NCBI RefSeq assembly: GCF_946482605.1
Contig: NZ_CAMLSE010000011.1
Coordinates: forward strand, 62,001 to 126,000
DNA length: 64,000 nt
Reading direction: 5' to 3'
From: an uncultured Dyadobacter sp.
GTDB lineage: Bacteria; Bacteroidota; Bacteroidia; Cytophagales; Spirosomataceae
The notes under the pieces were generated by a model, which worked only from the letters and a program-made list of their open reading frames with translations, was not told the origin of the DNA and made no database searches. Each line of letters starts with the position of its first letter. Position 1 is the stretch's first letter. Below, piece by piece: positions 34,989-44,226 of this stretch. Both the position numbers and the translations under genes were made by a program.

Positions 34989-35867
34989 TTACCTCTTCCA
35001 GCGCTTATGTGTCCACAGCCATCCGCAGGGGTCTTCCGTAATATTCTCCGTCAGCAAATCGACATACTTTTGGGTTATTTCTCCTTCATTCACCGATTCC
35101 GCTTCCGGGCACACGGGTATACACGTTATCCTGTAATTTCCTTTGGAACGCTGCGCAATATGCAGGTACACGACCGCCGAACGACTTAGGCGCGCCAGTT
35201 TTTCCATCCCCGAAAAAACATAGGTCTCCTGATTCAGCCATTCGAATTTGTATTTATCTTCCCTGATCCGGGGACATTGATCGGCCAGAAACAGGTAGAT
35301 AGCAGGAGAAGATCTTTGCGTCAGGATGTGGCGGATTACCGCTTTGTCGGGTATCAGCTTCATTCCGAACCGCGACCGAAGCCTGAGCATCAGCCTGTTC
35401 ACTATTTTCGACCGCAGCGGTTTATAAACGGCATAGGTATCGTGGCGCAGTTTATGGGGCATGAAATTCAGCATTTCCCAGTTGCCGCAGTGCCCTAGAC
35501 AGGCGATGACATTTCGTCCGCTGCTCACGTGCCTGTCCAGGAGTTCCAGGTTCTCAAATACGATCCTCTTGTCCAGCACTTCCGCCGGGGCGGAAATGCT
35601 TTTGATGATTTCGGCAAAATAGGCGGTGAAGCAGGTATAGAATTTCCTCGCGACGCAATGGATCTCTCCGTATTGCATTTCAGGGAAAGAACGCGCGATG
35701 TTTTGGATCACCACTGCTTTCCTGTAACCGGGCATGTAATAAGCCAGGAAAAACACCACGGTCGCCATTGCATACAGGAATGCCATGGGCAGCATACTCA
35801 AAATAAAGGCAGTGCAGTAGGCACCCCGGTACACCATGGTTTGAAAGGCATGTCTGATTTCCATCAT
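34989..35867 (-). CDS. LpxL-type lysophospholipid acyltransferase (lipid A biosynthesis)
   Basis: The 292-residue protein has an N-terminal membrane segment (ILSMLPMAFLYAMATVVFFLAYY). The HX4(D/E) catalytic motif of LpxL/HtrB acyltransferases appears as CLGHCGNWEML, and LFLADQCPRIREDKYKFEWL fits the acceptor region. These enzymes add secondary acyl chains to lipid A or related lipids at the inner membrane. Its start overlaps the end of the upstream outer membrane protein gene by 4 bp, so the two are coupled. Confidence 0.88.
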   Translation of the reverse strand: MMEIRHAFQTMVYRGAYCTAFILSMLPMAFLYAMATVVFFLAYYMPGYRKAVVIQNIARSFPEMQYGEIHCVARKFYTCFTAYFAEIIKSISAPAEVLDKRIVFENLELLDRHVSSGRNVIACLGHCGNWEMLNFMPHKLRHDTYAVYKPLRSKIVNRLMLRLRSRFGMKLIPDKAVIRHILTQRSSPAIYLFLADQCPRIREDKYKFEWLNQETYVFSGMEKLARLSRSAVVYLHIAQRSKGNYRITCIPVCPEAESVNEGEITQKYVDLLTENITEDPCGWLWTHKRWKR

Positions 35868-36802
35868 TTAAATGCCATTTTCAAACCAATTGATGCATAT
35901 GGGGAAGCGGAGAAGTAGTAATCGTTATTGGAAGCGAACATCCCCTTCAACGTCCTTTCGCTGTAAGAAGCAGGACGGTACAGATTCAGCCCCACCATGC
36001 CGGACACCGACAAGCCGCTTTTGCCGATCTTTACCTCCGGACGGAGCCCGGTGACAATGTATTGATGTGAGAATATCATGTCCTTGCCGTCCTTTTTCAA
36101 CAGGGCCATTTGCCCGTTCATTTCAAAGGCCAGCGCCAGCTTGACGGCCGGTAATACTTCATAACTGGCCGACACATCCAAACCATCGATCAATTCCGCA
36201 TTGACGTTGAATTTCCCCTGGTGTTTCCAGTTAACGTAGACAGCCGGGAATAGCATCGGGTAACCGAGAGAACTGTTTACAGCCAGACCGCCGCCAATGG
36301 CCAGATTGGGTTTGAGGTGCCTGATAAAGACGACGCCAGCGCTTCCCAGGACATTTTTAAACCCGATTTTGGAAAAATTCGTGGAAGGCGTGAATACGCC
36401 TACACCCACGCTGGCCTTCATGGACCATTTGTCATTCAAAGGCCGGAGATGATAGATCCCCAATTGCAGGTTCATAATCTTGGAAACCATGTCGTCCGCA
36501 AAATTCTTATTGTTCAGCGAGGCATAAGCACCGCTCAACCCGACGCCCCAGGCCGTTGGACGATTTTTTTCGTTCATTTTCATGGACAGCGGTACATTGA
36601 CGGCTCCCTGGTAGACGATGGAAGAACCTTTGCTATCACCAATTTTCTCTCTGGGCTTATCCCCGTTCGGAAGAAACCAGTAACCTGATTTCCCGATGAA
36701 TTCCGTCTTGAAAGATGCTTGCTGCGCTTTTCCTTCAAGCCCTGCCAGGGCTCCCATTGCTGCGATGAATAGCGGCATTAACCTCGTGATTTTCAATTCC
36801 AT
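35864..36802 (-). CDS. DUF6268-like outer membrane beta-barrel protein
   Basis: This 312-residue protein has a signal peptide (MPLFIAAMGALAGLEGKAQ) and alternating hydrophobic strands typical of an outer membrane barrel, e.g. WGVGLSGAYASLNN, WSMKASVGVGVFTPS and the C-terminal YFSASPYASIGLKMAFK with a final aromatic. It resembles Bacteroidota DUF6268 proteins, but the family link is from memory. It is the first gene of a pair with the LpxL-type acyltransferase (4-bp overlap), so a role in outer membrane lipid or envelope state is possible. Confidence 0.7.
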   Translation of the reverse strand: MELKITRLMPLFIAAMGALAGLEGKAQQASFKTEFIGKSGYWFLPNGDKPREKIGDSKGSSIVYQGAVNVPLSMKMNEKNRPTAWGVGLSGAYASLNNKNFADDMVSKIMNLQLGIYHLRPLNDKWSMKASVGVGVFTPSTNFSKIGFKNVLGSAGVVFIRHLKPNLAIGGGLAVNSSLGYPMLFPAVYVNWKHQGKFNVNAELIDGLDVSASYEVLPAVKLALAFEMNGQMALLKKDGKDMIFSHQYIVTGLRPEVKIGKSGLSVSGMVGLNLYRPASYSERTLKGMFASNNDYYFSASPYASIGLKMAFK

Positions 36803-36931
36803 TTGCGTTTACTTTCGTTTTAAGTTTCAGCAAATGTGGCGTGAACGAAGCGACACGGAAAGTCCTAAACCATGGAGTTCAGAATGGATCGGGTGAAATG
36901 CAGCATGAGCGCAATGAAATTTCGTGCTGTG

Positions 36932-37687
36932 TTAGTCAAGCACCCCGTCCATCCATTTCAGGAAATCGGGAACACGTACGCGGCTTACCAGCACCTCGTG
37001 CGGGCATGGAGGCAAAAAGGAAAGTTGGAGGCGGCTGTTGAAATACTTGGTGACATTTTCAATGGCTTTTACATTGCCAATACAATTACGCGCAACGCGA
37101 AAAAACAACCGGTTATCGAGTTGCTGTTCGATCTGGTCCAATGTATAATTGATGATGTGCCGCTGGTTATGGAACGTATGCAGGAATACGACCCCGTCCT
37201 CACTGTAAAAATGAGCGATGTCCGCCGTTTCCACGTAATGATAGTTCTCTCCTTTTGCTATCAGAAACCGGTTTTTTGTTTTGGCAGACAACAGCTGTTC
37301 AAATTTCCTGGCGTCCGGTTTACTGGGTTCTTGGTGGAAGATATTTTCAAATTTGTTCAGTGCCGCTTCCAATTCCTGCTCATCGAAAGGTTTTAGCAGA
37401 TAATCGATGCTATTCAGCTTAAATGCTTTGATCGCATGCTCGTCGTAGGCTGTCGTAAATATCACAGGCGTGGCGACCTCCACGTGGTTGAATATCTCGA
37501 AGCAGCTGCCGTCGGCGAGCCGGATATCCAGCAGTATTAAATCCACTTCGAAGGTTTTCAGGAACGCGATGGTATCTACGACAGTCTTGGTTCTCCTTTC
37601 GAGCGAATAGCCGGGTCGCAATTCCGTCATCATTCGTTTCAGTTCTTCGTACGCAAACCGCTCATCTTCGACAATCAGGTACTTCAT
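36932..37687 (-). CDS. LytTR-type response regulator
   Basis: The 251-residue protein has a receiver domain with the phospho-acceptor Asp54 in LILLDIRLADG, the acidic pair VEDER near the N-terminus, and the TTAYDEHAIKAF and YLLKPFDEQEL motifs. A C-terminal LytTR DNA-binding domain covers about 140-245 (FLIAKGENYHYVETADIAHFYS). Its start overlaps the end of the sensor kinase gene by 4 bp. The pair is a LytS/LytR-type two-component system; targets are unknown. Confidence 0.95.
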   Translation of the reverse strand: MKYLIVEDERFAYEELKRMMTELRPGYSLERRTKTVVDTIAFLKTFEVDLILLDIRLADGSCFEIFNHVEVATPVIFTTAYDEHAIKAFKLNSIDYLLKPFDEQELEAALNKFENIFHQEPSKPDARKFEQLLSAKTKNRFLIAKGENYHYVETADIAHFYSEDGVVFLHTFHNQRHIINYTLDQIEQQLDNRLFFRVARNCIGNVKAIENVTKYFNSRLQLSFLPPCPHEVLVSRVRVPDFLKWMDGVLD

Positions 37688-38709
37688 GGCTGGATATAGG
37701 GGACTTTTACAGTAAAAAGGGCTTCGGTATGCTCCACGACGATTTCCCTGGCATAGAGCCTGTATTGTTTCGTAAGGTATTTCAGCCCGATTCCACCCTT
37801 ATCGGTATCGTTCGACGGCTGGATATTGTTTTCGACCACAATGTATTCATCGCCGATGGTGATTTTTATATCCAGGGGCAATTCTTCTGTCGCGATATTA
37901 TGTTTAAATGCATTCTCTATAAGCAATTGCAGCGTAAGCGGTATCAGGCTATTGCTTTCAGATGCCGCTGCCTTGTTTACTGTAAAACTAAAAGAGTTTT
38001 CGAACCGCATGTTCATCAGGAAGATATATGAATCGAGCGCATCCAGTTCTTCCGCAACGGAGATCTCGGGTCGCTGGTTCAGGGAAAGTACGTACCGGTA
38101 GGTCTTCGAAAGGGCTTTGGTAAATTTGTTTGCATTGTTAGGGTTGATATATATTAAGGAAGACAATACATTCAGTGAATTAAAAAGGAAATGCGGGTTT
38201 ATTTGCGCTTTCAATGTTTCGTGCTGAAACAACAGCACTTCGCGTTTAGCCTTTTCGGAATCAGCGATAGCCTTTTGTTCGGACCGGAAATAATATATCA
38301 ATTCAAAAACAAGAAGTATAGGCACATTCGTGAACATTGCAAGGGCAAATTTTGTAAGAAAAGAAGGCAATCCTTCCTCGGGAATTAGAAATACATGATA
38401 GATCAGAAAGTTAAAAATCCATAATAGTATCAGGCATATCAGGGTTACTCCTGCAAGGTCCGCAACGATGCGGAATAATATATTTTTGGAATAAGGCAAA
38501 TGCTTGTTCAGGAACAGTAGCAATTGATAATCGGCCGCACACATCGTAAATATCACAATGTAGTGGGCCGATATCTGGATATGAAAATTACGCCACAAGT
38601 CATCTTCCATTACAATGTTGCTCAGAAGCATTTGGCACACGGCATAGAGTAATGTGGAAAAGAAAAAAATCAGAAGATGCCTGATGTTATATGCTTTTAT
38701 ATCAATCAT
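37684..38709 (-). CDS. LytS-type sensor histidine kinase
   Basis: From the ATG at 38709 this gives 341 residues. Four membrane helices lie in about 10-145. They are followed by a short linker and the His_kinase domain, with the phospho-histidine in LKAQINPHFLFNSLNVLSSL (His173). A compact ATPase part with LIENAFKHN and GGIGLKYL follows. There is no large extracellular sensor domain. It is co-transcribed with the LytTR regulator (4-bp overlap). Confidence 0.93.
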   Translation of the reverse strand: MIDIKAYNIRHLLIFFFSTLLYAVCQMLLSNIVMEDDLWRNFHIQISAHYIVIFTMCAADYQLLLFLNKHLPYSKNILFRIVADLAGVTLICLILLWIFNFLIYHVFLIPEEGLPSFLTKFALAMFTNVPILLVFELIYYFRSEQKAIADSEKAKREVLLFQHETLKAQINPHFLFNSLNVLSSLIYINPNNANKFTKALSKTYRYVLSLNQRPEISVAEELDALDSYIFLMNMRFENSFSFTVNKAAASESNSLIPLTLQLLIENAFKHNIATEELPLDIKITIGDEYIVVENNIQPSNDTDKGGIGLKYLTKQYRLYAREIVVEHTEALFTVKVPYIQP

Positions 38710-38833
38710 GATGAAAAACCTGCGTGAACCGGGGCCAAAATGTAGCACATAACCAGGTGATTTACGGCAAATCTCCCGGTCTTTCTGATGAACTTCATTA
38801 TTAGGGGGTTGAATTGAAGACCGCGGTTGTAAA

Positions 38834-40234
38834 TCATTGAATCTCTACCAGATTCCAATAAGCTAGCGAAGCTTCGCCCTTGTCCGAAATGAAGCGGGCT
38901 TCGTACCGACCTGACGCTACATTGGCCGGCACCTGGTAAACCCCATAATAAATATAGAGCGATCCATCAGCATAGCACCGGTCGGCCTGGGCAGTGGCTT
39001 TAAGTAAGATAGTGCCCTGATTCGATTTCAGTTGAAGGTCCGGCAGCGGCTTGTTCGTATCGACGGGCTTGCCTCGTGGAGGCTCGGCGATCCCGGGGAA
39101 GGGCATTGCATAAAATGTCTGGCCCTTTTTCAGGCTCGTCTTTGCTATGTTTCCGTGGACGATCCTGCCAATAGGGCATTCATCGGCCTCGGTCCAGATT
39201 CCGGCAACACTCATCGTAAGTGAATCTTTGGCAATGGCTTCCGTCGATAATCCGATCAACTTGTCGTCTTCGTAAACACTCACCACATATTGATCCTCAG
39301 GCAAATCCGCGGGCACATCAAAGAACAGTTGGTTATAACTTCTGACTTTCGCATTGATCTTCCGGGGATTAGTCATGCGATCATTCGAAAAGGTGACCTG
39401 GTATTGGAAATCGGAAAGAAAAACGCCCCCCAGAATCGTTACCCGCTTGTCATAGGTCAGGTTCTTCCACTGTTTATCATACCAATACACTTTTCCCCAG
39501 GCACCAGGCCGCTTGAAACCCGCCACATCGGGGAACTGAAACACTTTCTCACCGTACCGCATCGTCAGCCGCATCTGTGTCGAGGACATTAACTCGGAAA
39601 CGGGACTCACGATTAATTCAAAGGGAAAAACCTCGCTGTTGCTGCCGGTAGCGCGCTGCCCGGTGGATAGGTCTTTCAATTCAAAGGAAACGGTATTGCT
39701 TCCTCCCGGCACCTCCGGAATACTTCCCAGACCCGAAACCGCACGGAAGCTGCCGTAAGCATGCAGGTCGGAAGTGTCGGCATAAGTCGACATATCCGAG
39801 GAAAGATGGAGAAGAGAAGTGAGCTTTGCGGTGAGTTCGCCCTCATGTCTGACGAAAATAGTGTACCGCTTTTCGTAACCCGCAGATCCCGCCGGTCTCC
39901 CGACGGCAAATATCACGGGCGGCACGCCCGCGAACCGGTACCGAACGTGGTTGTCGGCGGCCAGCGTGCTATCCATGGGAGTGGCAAGCACCATCCCATT
40001 ACCCAATTCGAGGGCCAGGTCCAGCACATCACTGGTGTAATCCGCCGGAAGCACCACCTGAATGTAGTTCCGGGTAGTGTCCAAAGTCGCCTCCTTAGCG
40101 CCGTTGACCCGGATAGATTTGAGGTAGTTGTCCCGGACTTCAATCACCCCGGGCAGGATTTCCGGATCCTTTTTACATCCGGAAAGAAGAGCGGCGAACA
40201 TTACAAAAAAGTAAAGGGAAAGTGCTCTCATCAT
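38834..40234 (-). CDS. Lipoprotein with immunoglobulin-like (IPT/DUF5018-like) domains, function unknown
   Basis: The start at 40234 (or 40231) gives a lipoprotein signal MMRALSLYFFVMFAALLSGC with a KKD after the cysteine, and 466 residues in total. The mature part is beta-rich with Ig-like repeats such as LKSIRVNGAKEATLDTTRNY and VTILGGVFLSDFQYQVTFSN. I recognise no catalytic motif. It is divergent from the sigma-fusion gene across a 206-bp region rich in GTGCAA sites, so it could be a target of that sigma factor. Confidence 0.75.
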   Translation of the reverse strand: MMRALSLYFFVMFAALLSGCKKDPEILPGVIEVRDNYLKSIRVNGAKEATLDTTRNYIQVVLPADYTSDVLDLALELGNGMVLATPMDSTLAADNHVRYRFAGVPPVIFAVGRPAGSAGYEKRYTIFVRHEGELTAKLTSLLHLSSDMSTYADTSDLHAYGSFRAVSGLGSIPEVPGGSNTVSFELKDLSTGQRATGSNSEVFPFELIVSPVSELMSSTQMRLTMRYGEKVFQFPDVAGFKRPGAWGKVYWYDKQWKNLTYDKRVTILGGVFLSDFQYQVTFSNDRMTNPRKINAKVRSYNQLFFDVPADLPEDQYVVSVYEDDKLIGLSTEAIAKDSLTMSVAGIWTEADECPIGRIVHGNIAKTSLKKGQTFYAMPFPGIAEPPRGKPVDTNKPLPDLQLKSNQGTILLKATAQADRCYADGSLYIYYGVYQVPANVASGRYEARFISDKGEASLAYWNLVEIQ

Positions 40235-40301
40235 GGCAACAAAGGGTTTATTCAGCCATACCCCGGGTGGCTGACGGTGATAAATTAACAGACCCCCATT
40301 A

Positions 40302-40389
40302 GTGCAATTTCGTTGCACACAATCCGGGCGATGCATCCGGCGAGACGGTGCGACGGTGCAATAGTGTGAATTGTTTATATTAAGTGCAA
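40302..40389. promoter_or_regulatory. Cluster of four GTGCAA half-sites in a divergent promoter region
   Basis: GTGCAA occurs at 40302-40307, inverted as TTGCAC at 40313-40318, and directly at 40356-40361 and 40384-40389. The first two form an inverted repeat with a 5-bp spacer. They lie between the lipoprotein start and the sigma-fusion start. Confidence 0.45.
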
Positions 40390-40440
40390 CCATTTGAAAA
40401 AACCGCATCATTGAAGGGCAGTTTCAATCATGTATACTAT

Positions 40441-41853
40441 ATGTCGGAAAGCTTTTGGGAAGCCACTTACACACAGAACATTGCGAAGATAATCGGCGTT
40501 TGCTGCCGGTATACGCAAAACAGGCAGGCTGCCGAAGACCTGGCGCATGACGCGTTTCTGGTTGCGATCGACAAGGTTTCCAGTTTTGAAAACAAGGGGC
40601 CTTTCGAAGCGTGGCTGCGGCGGATCGCCGTCAATACGGCCTTGCAATACCTTCGGGAGCAAAAAAGACATGAACAATGGGCAGAAGAGCATGCTTTCCG
40701 CACCATCGGCTATGAAATTCAGGACGAAAACCCCACCCGCGACGATCATAGCTTTTCGGAGGCAGAGCTGATGGAAGTCATAGGCCATTTGCCCGAACAC
40801 CACAGAATTGTGTTTAATCTCCACGTCGTCGACAATTTCACCCACGCTCAAATCGCTGCCCTTCTCGGCATCAGCGAAGGGACTTCGAAGTCGCATTTAT
40901 CGCGCGCGAGAAAAAAGGTCCGGCAACTTCTCTATGCTAAACGCAGTGAGCACAAAAAGCGCAAAAGAGCATTCATCTGGTGGATACTCTCCTATCCGAC
41001 CGGCGGCACCGATCGTCTGCTTGCCCGAGAATTGACCAACCTTTCCATTCAGCCTCAAAGGAAGCTGTCATTTCCTGCCGGCATTCCCAATGCCCAGGTT
41101 CCCGATTTCAAACCTGCTGTTCTTTCCTACGGGACCTATATGAAAACGGGAATAATGGCTTTGTCCGCAGCATTGTTTCTGGCGGGCGGTTCCGAGTTGT
41201 ATGCACCTCACGACGGCCCTGATTTCACCCCTGTCGAATACACGATGCCTGCTGCAACGCAGCATCCCTTCCCCGACCCGAACACGAGAAGCGAAGTGAC
41301 GGAACACCTTTTATTTTCCGGTCCAAAACCTGCCACCATTTCTGAAAATCCCGTCATAGTTAAAAAAACTAAACATTCAGAACCAATGAAAAATGTAAGT
41401 ATTTTGGGAGGAATAATGGTGGCAAGTCTGGCTTTGGACACAGCCGGGTTCCCGACGGAGCTGCCCAATGCATTAAAAAACCGCCAGGCGATGATCAGCC
41501 GCATCCCGGAACCCACGGGTACCGGGCCGGCAACCAGGCCGAATTCCGACTTGCCGTCGGGCTCATTCTACGCATCGGAGCTGTTTTGGTCGGAGGAAAA
41601 CGGGGAATTGTATTTTCTTGGAGATCGTGTCTCGATCAACGTCAGCAGGAATAAGTTTTCAGGCCGAGGCAGGTTCTCCTTCCTGCATAAGGTGAATTAC
41701 CTGGTTGTCGATGGCGTCGCGGTCAAGCGAAACGAGACGGTTAAGCTCCAAGAGAAAAAATACAAGCTCATCAGTCTGAATGAATCCGAAGGCGCAAGGA
41801 AATACGGCGAAAACGGCAAAGCCGGGGTTGTGGAAATCACTTTGGCTGAATGA
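40441..41853 (+). CDS. ECF sigma factor fused to a membrane anchor and TonB-plug-like tail
   Basis: From ATG 40441 this gives 470 residues. Residues 1-180 form a normal ECF sigma factor: region 2 with NRQAAEDLAHDAFLVAIDKV, and region 4 with LPEHHRIVFNLHVVDNFTHAQ and ISEGTSKSHLSRARKKVRQL. After a basic linker there are hydrophobic segments (MKTGIMALSAALFLAGGSEL and VSILGGIMVASLAL). The C-terminal about 95 residues end in EGARKYGENGKAGVVEITL, resembling the tail of plug-like domains in TonB and M56 proteins. Ordinary ECF factors are about 170-200 residues. The fusion suggests a sigma factor held at the membrane, perhaps by its own anti-sigma-like part. Confidence 0.8.
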   Translation: MSESFWEATYTQNIAKIIGVCCRYTQNRQAAEDLAHDAFLVAIDKVSSFENKGPFEAWLRRIAVNTALQYLREQKRHEQWAEEHAFRTIGYEIQDENPTRDDHSFSEAELMEVIGHLPEHHRIVFNLHVVDNFTHAQIAALLGISEGTSKSHLSRARKKVRQLLYAKRSEHKKRKRAFIWWILSYPTGGTDRLLARELTNLSIQPQRKLSFPAGIPNAQVPDFKPAVLSYGTYMKTGIMALSAALFLAGGSELYAPHDGPDFTPVEYTMPAATQHPFPDPNTRSEVTEHLLFSGPKPATISENPVIVKKTKHSEPMKNVSILGGIMVASLALDTAGFPTELPNALKNRQAMISRIPEPTGTGPATRPNSDLPSGSFYASELFWSEENGELYFLGDRVSINVSRNKFSGRGRFSFLHKVNYLVVDGVAVKRNETVKLQEKKYKLISLNESEGARKYGENGKAGVVEITLAE

Positions 41854-41925
41854 GTAAAAAAGAAAGGGCTTATCTTTATAACCGTTGTTTCCACCACCGG
41901 GACATGGCTGAACTCCTTTTCGCCG

Positions 41926-42747
41926 ATGAATTATCAGGTTTTCCCTCCGCATAAGGATTTGAGGTCGTTTGTCAAATGCTATTGGATCCTGGAAGTCCCT
42001 GCCTGCGAGGACACGCCCAGGCAACGCATTCTGCCAGACGGGTGTATCGAGCTCTTCTTCATTCTGGGCTCCGATGTGAAACGCTTCACCTCGGAGCACG
42101 AATACATTATCCAGCCGCGCGAAATGGTGCTTGGACAAATTACGGAGCCCTACTTCATACAGCCCACGGGGTATGTCAATTCCTTCGCGGTACGCTTCTA
42201 TCCCTATGGCTTTGCCAATTTTGTATCTGTCCCCATCCACGAACTCGCCAACAAGGAGACACCGATCGGACAGTTGTTTGGGGAGGAGACTTCGAAACAG
42301 CTTTCGGAACAAATACAAAACGCGGGTACTACCGCCCGCAGAATACGGATCATTGAGGATTTTCTGATCGAAAGATTAAAGAGCAAGGCAACGATCGACC
42401 AAATCGTCAAATCGACCGTCGATGCCCTGCTTTCGACAAAGGGAAGCCTTTCCATTCATGCAATTCTGCAAAATGACCTGCCGAAAAGAAGGCAGCTGGA
42501 ACGCAAATTTTCAAACCAGATCGGAATCAGTCCGAAACAGCTCGGGAAAGTAATCCGGCTGCAAGCTGTGCTGAGGATGATCCTCGACCGCCAGTCCGGG
42601 CAACTGACCAGCATCGCATACGAACGGGACTACCACGATCAGGCCCATTTCATCAAAGACTTCCGAGAATTTACCGGAGCAAGTCCCAAGCACTTCCTGC
42701 ACGACAGCTCGATGGCGCTTTCCGCACTGCTGTATTCGGCCGACTAG
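41926..42747 (+). CDS. AraC-family transcriptional regulator (DUF6597-like N-terminus)
   Basis: The 273-residue protein has an N-terminal cupin-like ligand domain of the DUF6597 type (FPPHKDLRSFVKCYWILEVP, RILPDGCIELFFILG). The C-terminal two-helix AraC DNA-binding domain has LERKFSNQIGISPKQLGKVIRLQ and DYHDQAHFIKDFREFTGASPKHF. It probably senses a small molecule. It is followed by the VOC gene, which has its own promoter-like box, so that gene is a possible target. Confidence 0.9.
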   Translation: MNYQVFPPHKDLRSFVKCYWILEVPACEDTPRQRILPDGCIELFFILGSDVKRFTSEHEYIIQPREMVLGQITEPYFIQPTGYVNSFAVRFYPYGFANFVSVPIHELANKETPIGQLFGEETSKQLSEQIQNAGTTARRIRIIEDFLIERLKSKATIDQIVKSTVDALLSTKGSLSIHAILQNDLPKRRQLERKFSNQIGISPKQLGKVIRLQAVLRMILDRQSGQLTSIAYERDYHDQAHFIKDFREFTGASPKHFLHDSSMALSALLYSAD

Positions 42748-42784
42748 TGTCGCAATTTTACAATTTCAAGCGCGCCTGGCTGCC

Positions 42785-42792
42785 TAGCTTTG
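42785..42792 (+). promoter_or_regulatory. Putative -7 box before the VOC gene
   Basis: TAGCTTTG matches TAnnTTTG and lies 25 bp before the ATG at 42817. The expected start of transcription would be close to 42799. No convincing -33 TTG was seen. Confidence 0.4.
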
Positions 42793-42816
42793 CACCGGAC
42801 TCTTAAACATGAAAAA

Positions 42817-43311
42817 ATGCATCGAACTTCGTTAACCGCGGCAGTTGTATTGTGCCTTGGGATCGCCGCCTGCTCCGGCCGGGACCATTCCAAAACGCAG
42901 GCAAAAATGGATGAACAGACTCAAAACAAAAGCGCTAAAACCATGAAAAACCTCATTTCAATCGTAGAAATTCCAGCGGACTCCTTCGCCCGGGCAGTCG
43001 CTTTTTACCAGTCGGTTCTGGATGTCAAAATCGAGGCGATCGACATGCAAGGAACTCAAATGGGTTTGTTTCAGGCCGACGAAGGCACCGTCAATGTGGC
43101 ACTGGTAAGCGGAAACGATTACAAGCCCGCAGATCAGGGAACGCTTGCTTACCTGAATGGCGGCGATGATCTTCAGACGGTGCTCGACAAGGTCGAGCCA
43201 AATGGAGGCAAGATCATAGTTCCCAAGACGCCGATCGACCCCGAAAACGGCTTCTTTGCCATGTTCACCGACAGCGAAGGAAACAGAATGGGCTTGCATT
43301 CATACCAATAG
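42817..43311 (+). CDS. VOC-family protein with a lipoprotein signal
   Basis: ATG 42817 gives 164 residues. The first 20 residues look like a lipoprotein signal (LCLGIAAC, cysteine at about 20) followed by a charged, flexible linker. The rest is a glyoxalase/bleomycin-resistance (VOC) fold: ISIVEIPADSFARAVAFYQSVL, GTVNVALVSG and the late FFAMFTDSEGNRMGLHS. VOC proteins bind metals and small molecules; most lack export signals. Here the fusion to a lipobox is unusual. An internal ATG (MKNLISIVE) would give a normal cytoplasmic VOC protein. Confidence 0.75.
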   Translation: MHRTSLTAAVVLCLGIAACSGRDHSKTQAKMDEQTQNKSAKTMKNLISIVEIPADSFARAVAFYQSVLDVKIEAIDMQGTQMGLFQADEGTVNVALVSGNDYKPADQGTLAYLNGGDDLQTVLDKVEPNGGKIIVPKTPIDPENGFFAMFTDSEGNRMGLHSYQ

Positions 43312-43328
43312 TCGCCATAAACGCGAGT

Positions 43329-43362
43329 CGGAAAGCCCTTTGCAGTTCAAAAGGGCTTTCCG
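43329..43362. terminator. Bidirectional terminator
   Basis: The 13-bp perfect arms CGGAAAGCCCTTT and AAAGGGCTTTCCG flank an 8-nt loop between the convergent VOC and lipoprotein genes. Both strands would form it. Confidence 0.75.
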
Positions 43363-43365
43363 GCC

Positions 43366-44226
43366 TCAGTACGTAAAGCTCATCTCCAACTCACTGTCGG
43401 CCGCGGGAACTTCCGGATGGCGGACGGTTGTCTTCAACCTCCGGATCTTTTTGTCTTTCACCTCAAACTGCTGGGTCGTGATCCGGTCCGCCCTGAAAGC
43501 GCCGTCTTTTCCGGGCAGTTCGTAGGTGATTTGCAGCGGCAGCCGTCCCTTCATGGCATTGAGTACAGGGAAATTGTAAACGGCGTAGTCCGGGTTATTA
43601 AAATCTTCGATGAACAGCCAGCGATCGTAGTCAAACGCTTCGGAATAGCCTTTCAGGCTGGTAATCGTCTGGTAACCATTCGACTGTTCCGTCCTGACCC
43701 GCACCAGCGTGCCGGCTTTGTCATATTGATAATGATTCACGACGTCCATCCGCGTGCCTGCGGGCGTGATCTGGTAGCGTTCCAGCTTCGCGACGCTGCC
43801 ATCATCGTCATACAGAAAAACCAGCTTTTGTGCATTATCGTATGGCCCGGCATGCTTCTTCACCCGCAGGATCGTTTTCAGCCTGCCTTGATCGTCATAT
43901 TCATATTGATTCTTCGACAGGGAGCTTGCCACATCGATACCCGAAAGACTTTTACCCGCGTACTCATGTGTTTTGAGCTCGGTCTGACCGCGTGCACCCG
44001 AATAGCGGATATTATCGATGCTGCTGTCGGGCCGGTAATTGACGCTCGCTTTGTAGTCGTAGGTTTCCCAATAGATTTCACGGATCAGCTGACCGGCTTT
44101 CGATACGGGTTCATCCGGCGTAGGCTGCGGTTCCGGGCCCTGCGGTTTGTCCTTTGAACAGGCAGTCAAAAAAAGGAGAGCGACCCACAACATGGTGGTG
44201 AGCGCGCATTCGTGCACGGTTTTCAT
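43366..44226 (-). CDS. Lipoprotein with YD/RHS-like repeats, function unknown
   Basis: The 286-residue protein has a lipoprotein signal (LWVALLFLTAC) and a proline-rich linker after the cysteine. The body has YD-repeat-like strands such as NQYEYDDQGRLKTILRV, LVFLYDDDGSVAKLERYQ and HYQYDKAGTLVRVRTEQ, seen in many Bacteroidota surface proteins of unknown role. It is a single gene convergent with the VOC gene. I see no enzyme motif. Confidence 0.8.
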   Translation of the reverse strand: MKTVHECALTTMLWVALLFLTACSKDKPQGPEPQPTPDEPVSKAGQLIREIYWETYDYKASVNYRPDSSIDNIRYSGARGQTELKTHEYAGKSLSGIDVASSLSKNQYEYDDQGRLKTILRVKKHAGPYDNAQKLVFLYDDDGSVAKLERYQITPAGTRMDVVNHYQYDKAGTLVRVRTEQSNGYQTITSLKGYSEAFDYDRWLFIEDFNNPDYAVYNFPVLNAMKGRLPLQITYELPGKDGAFRADRITTQQFEVKDKKIRRLKTTVRHPEVPAADSELEMSFTY

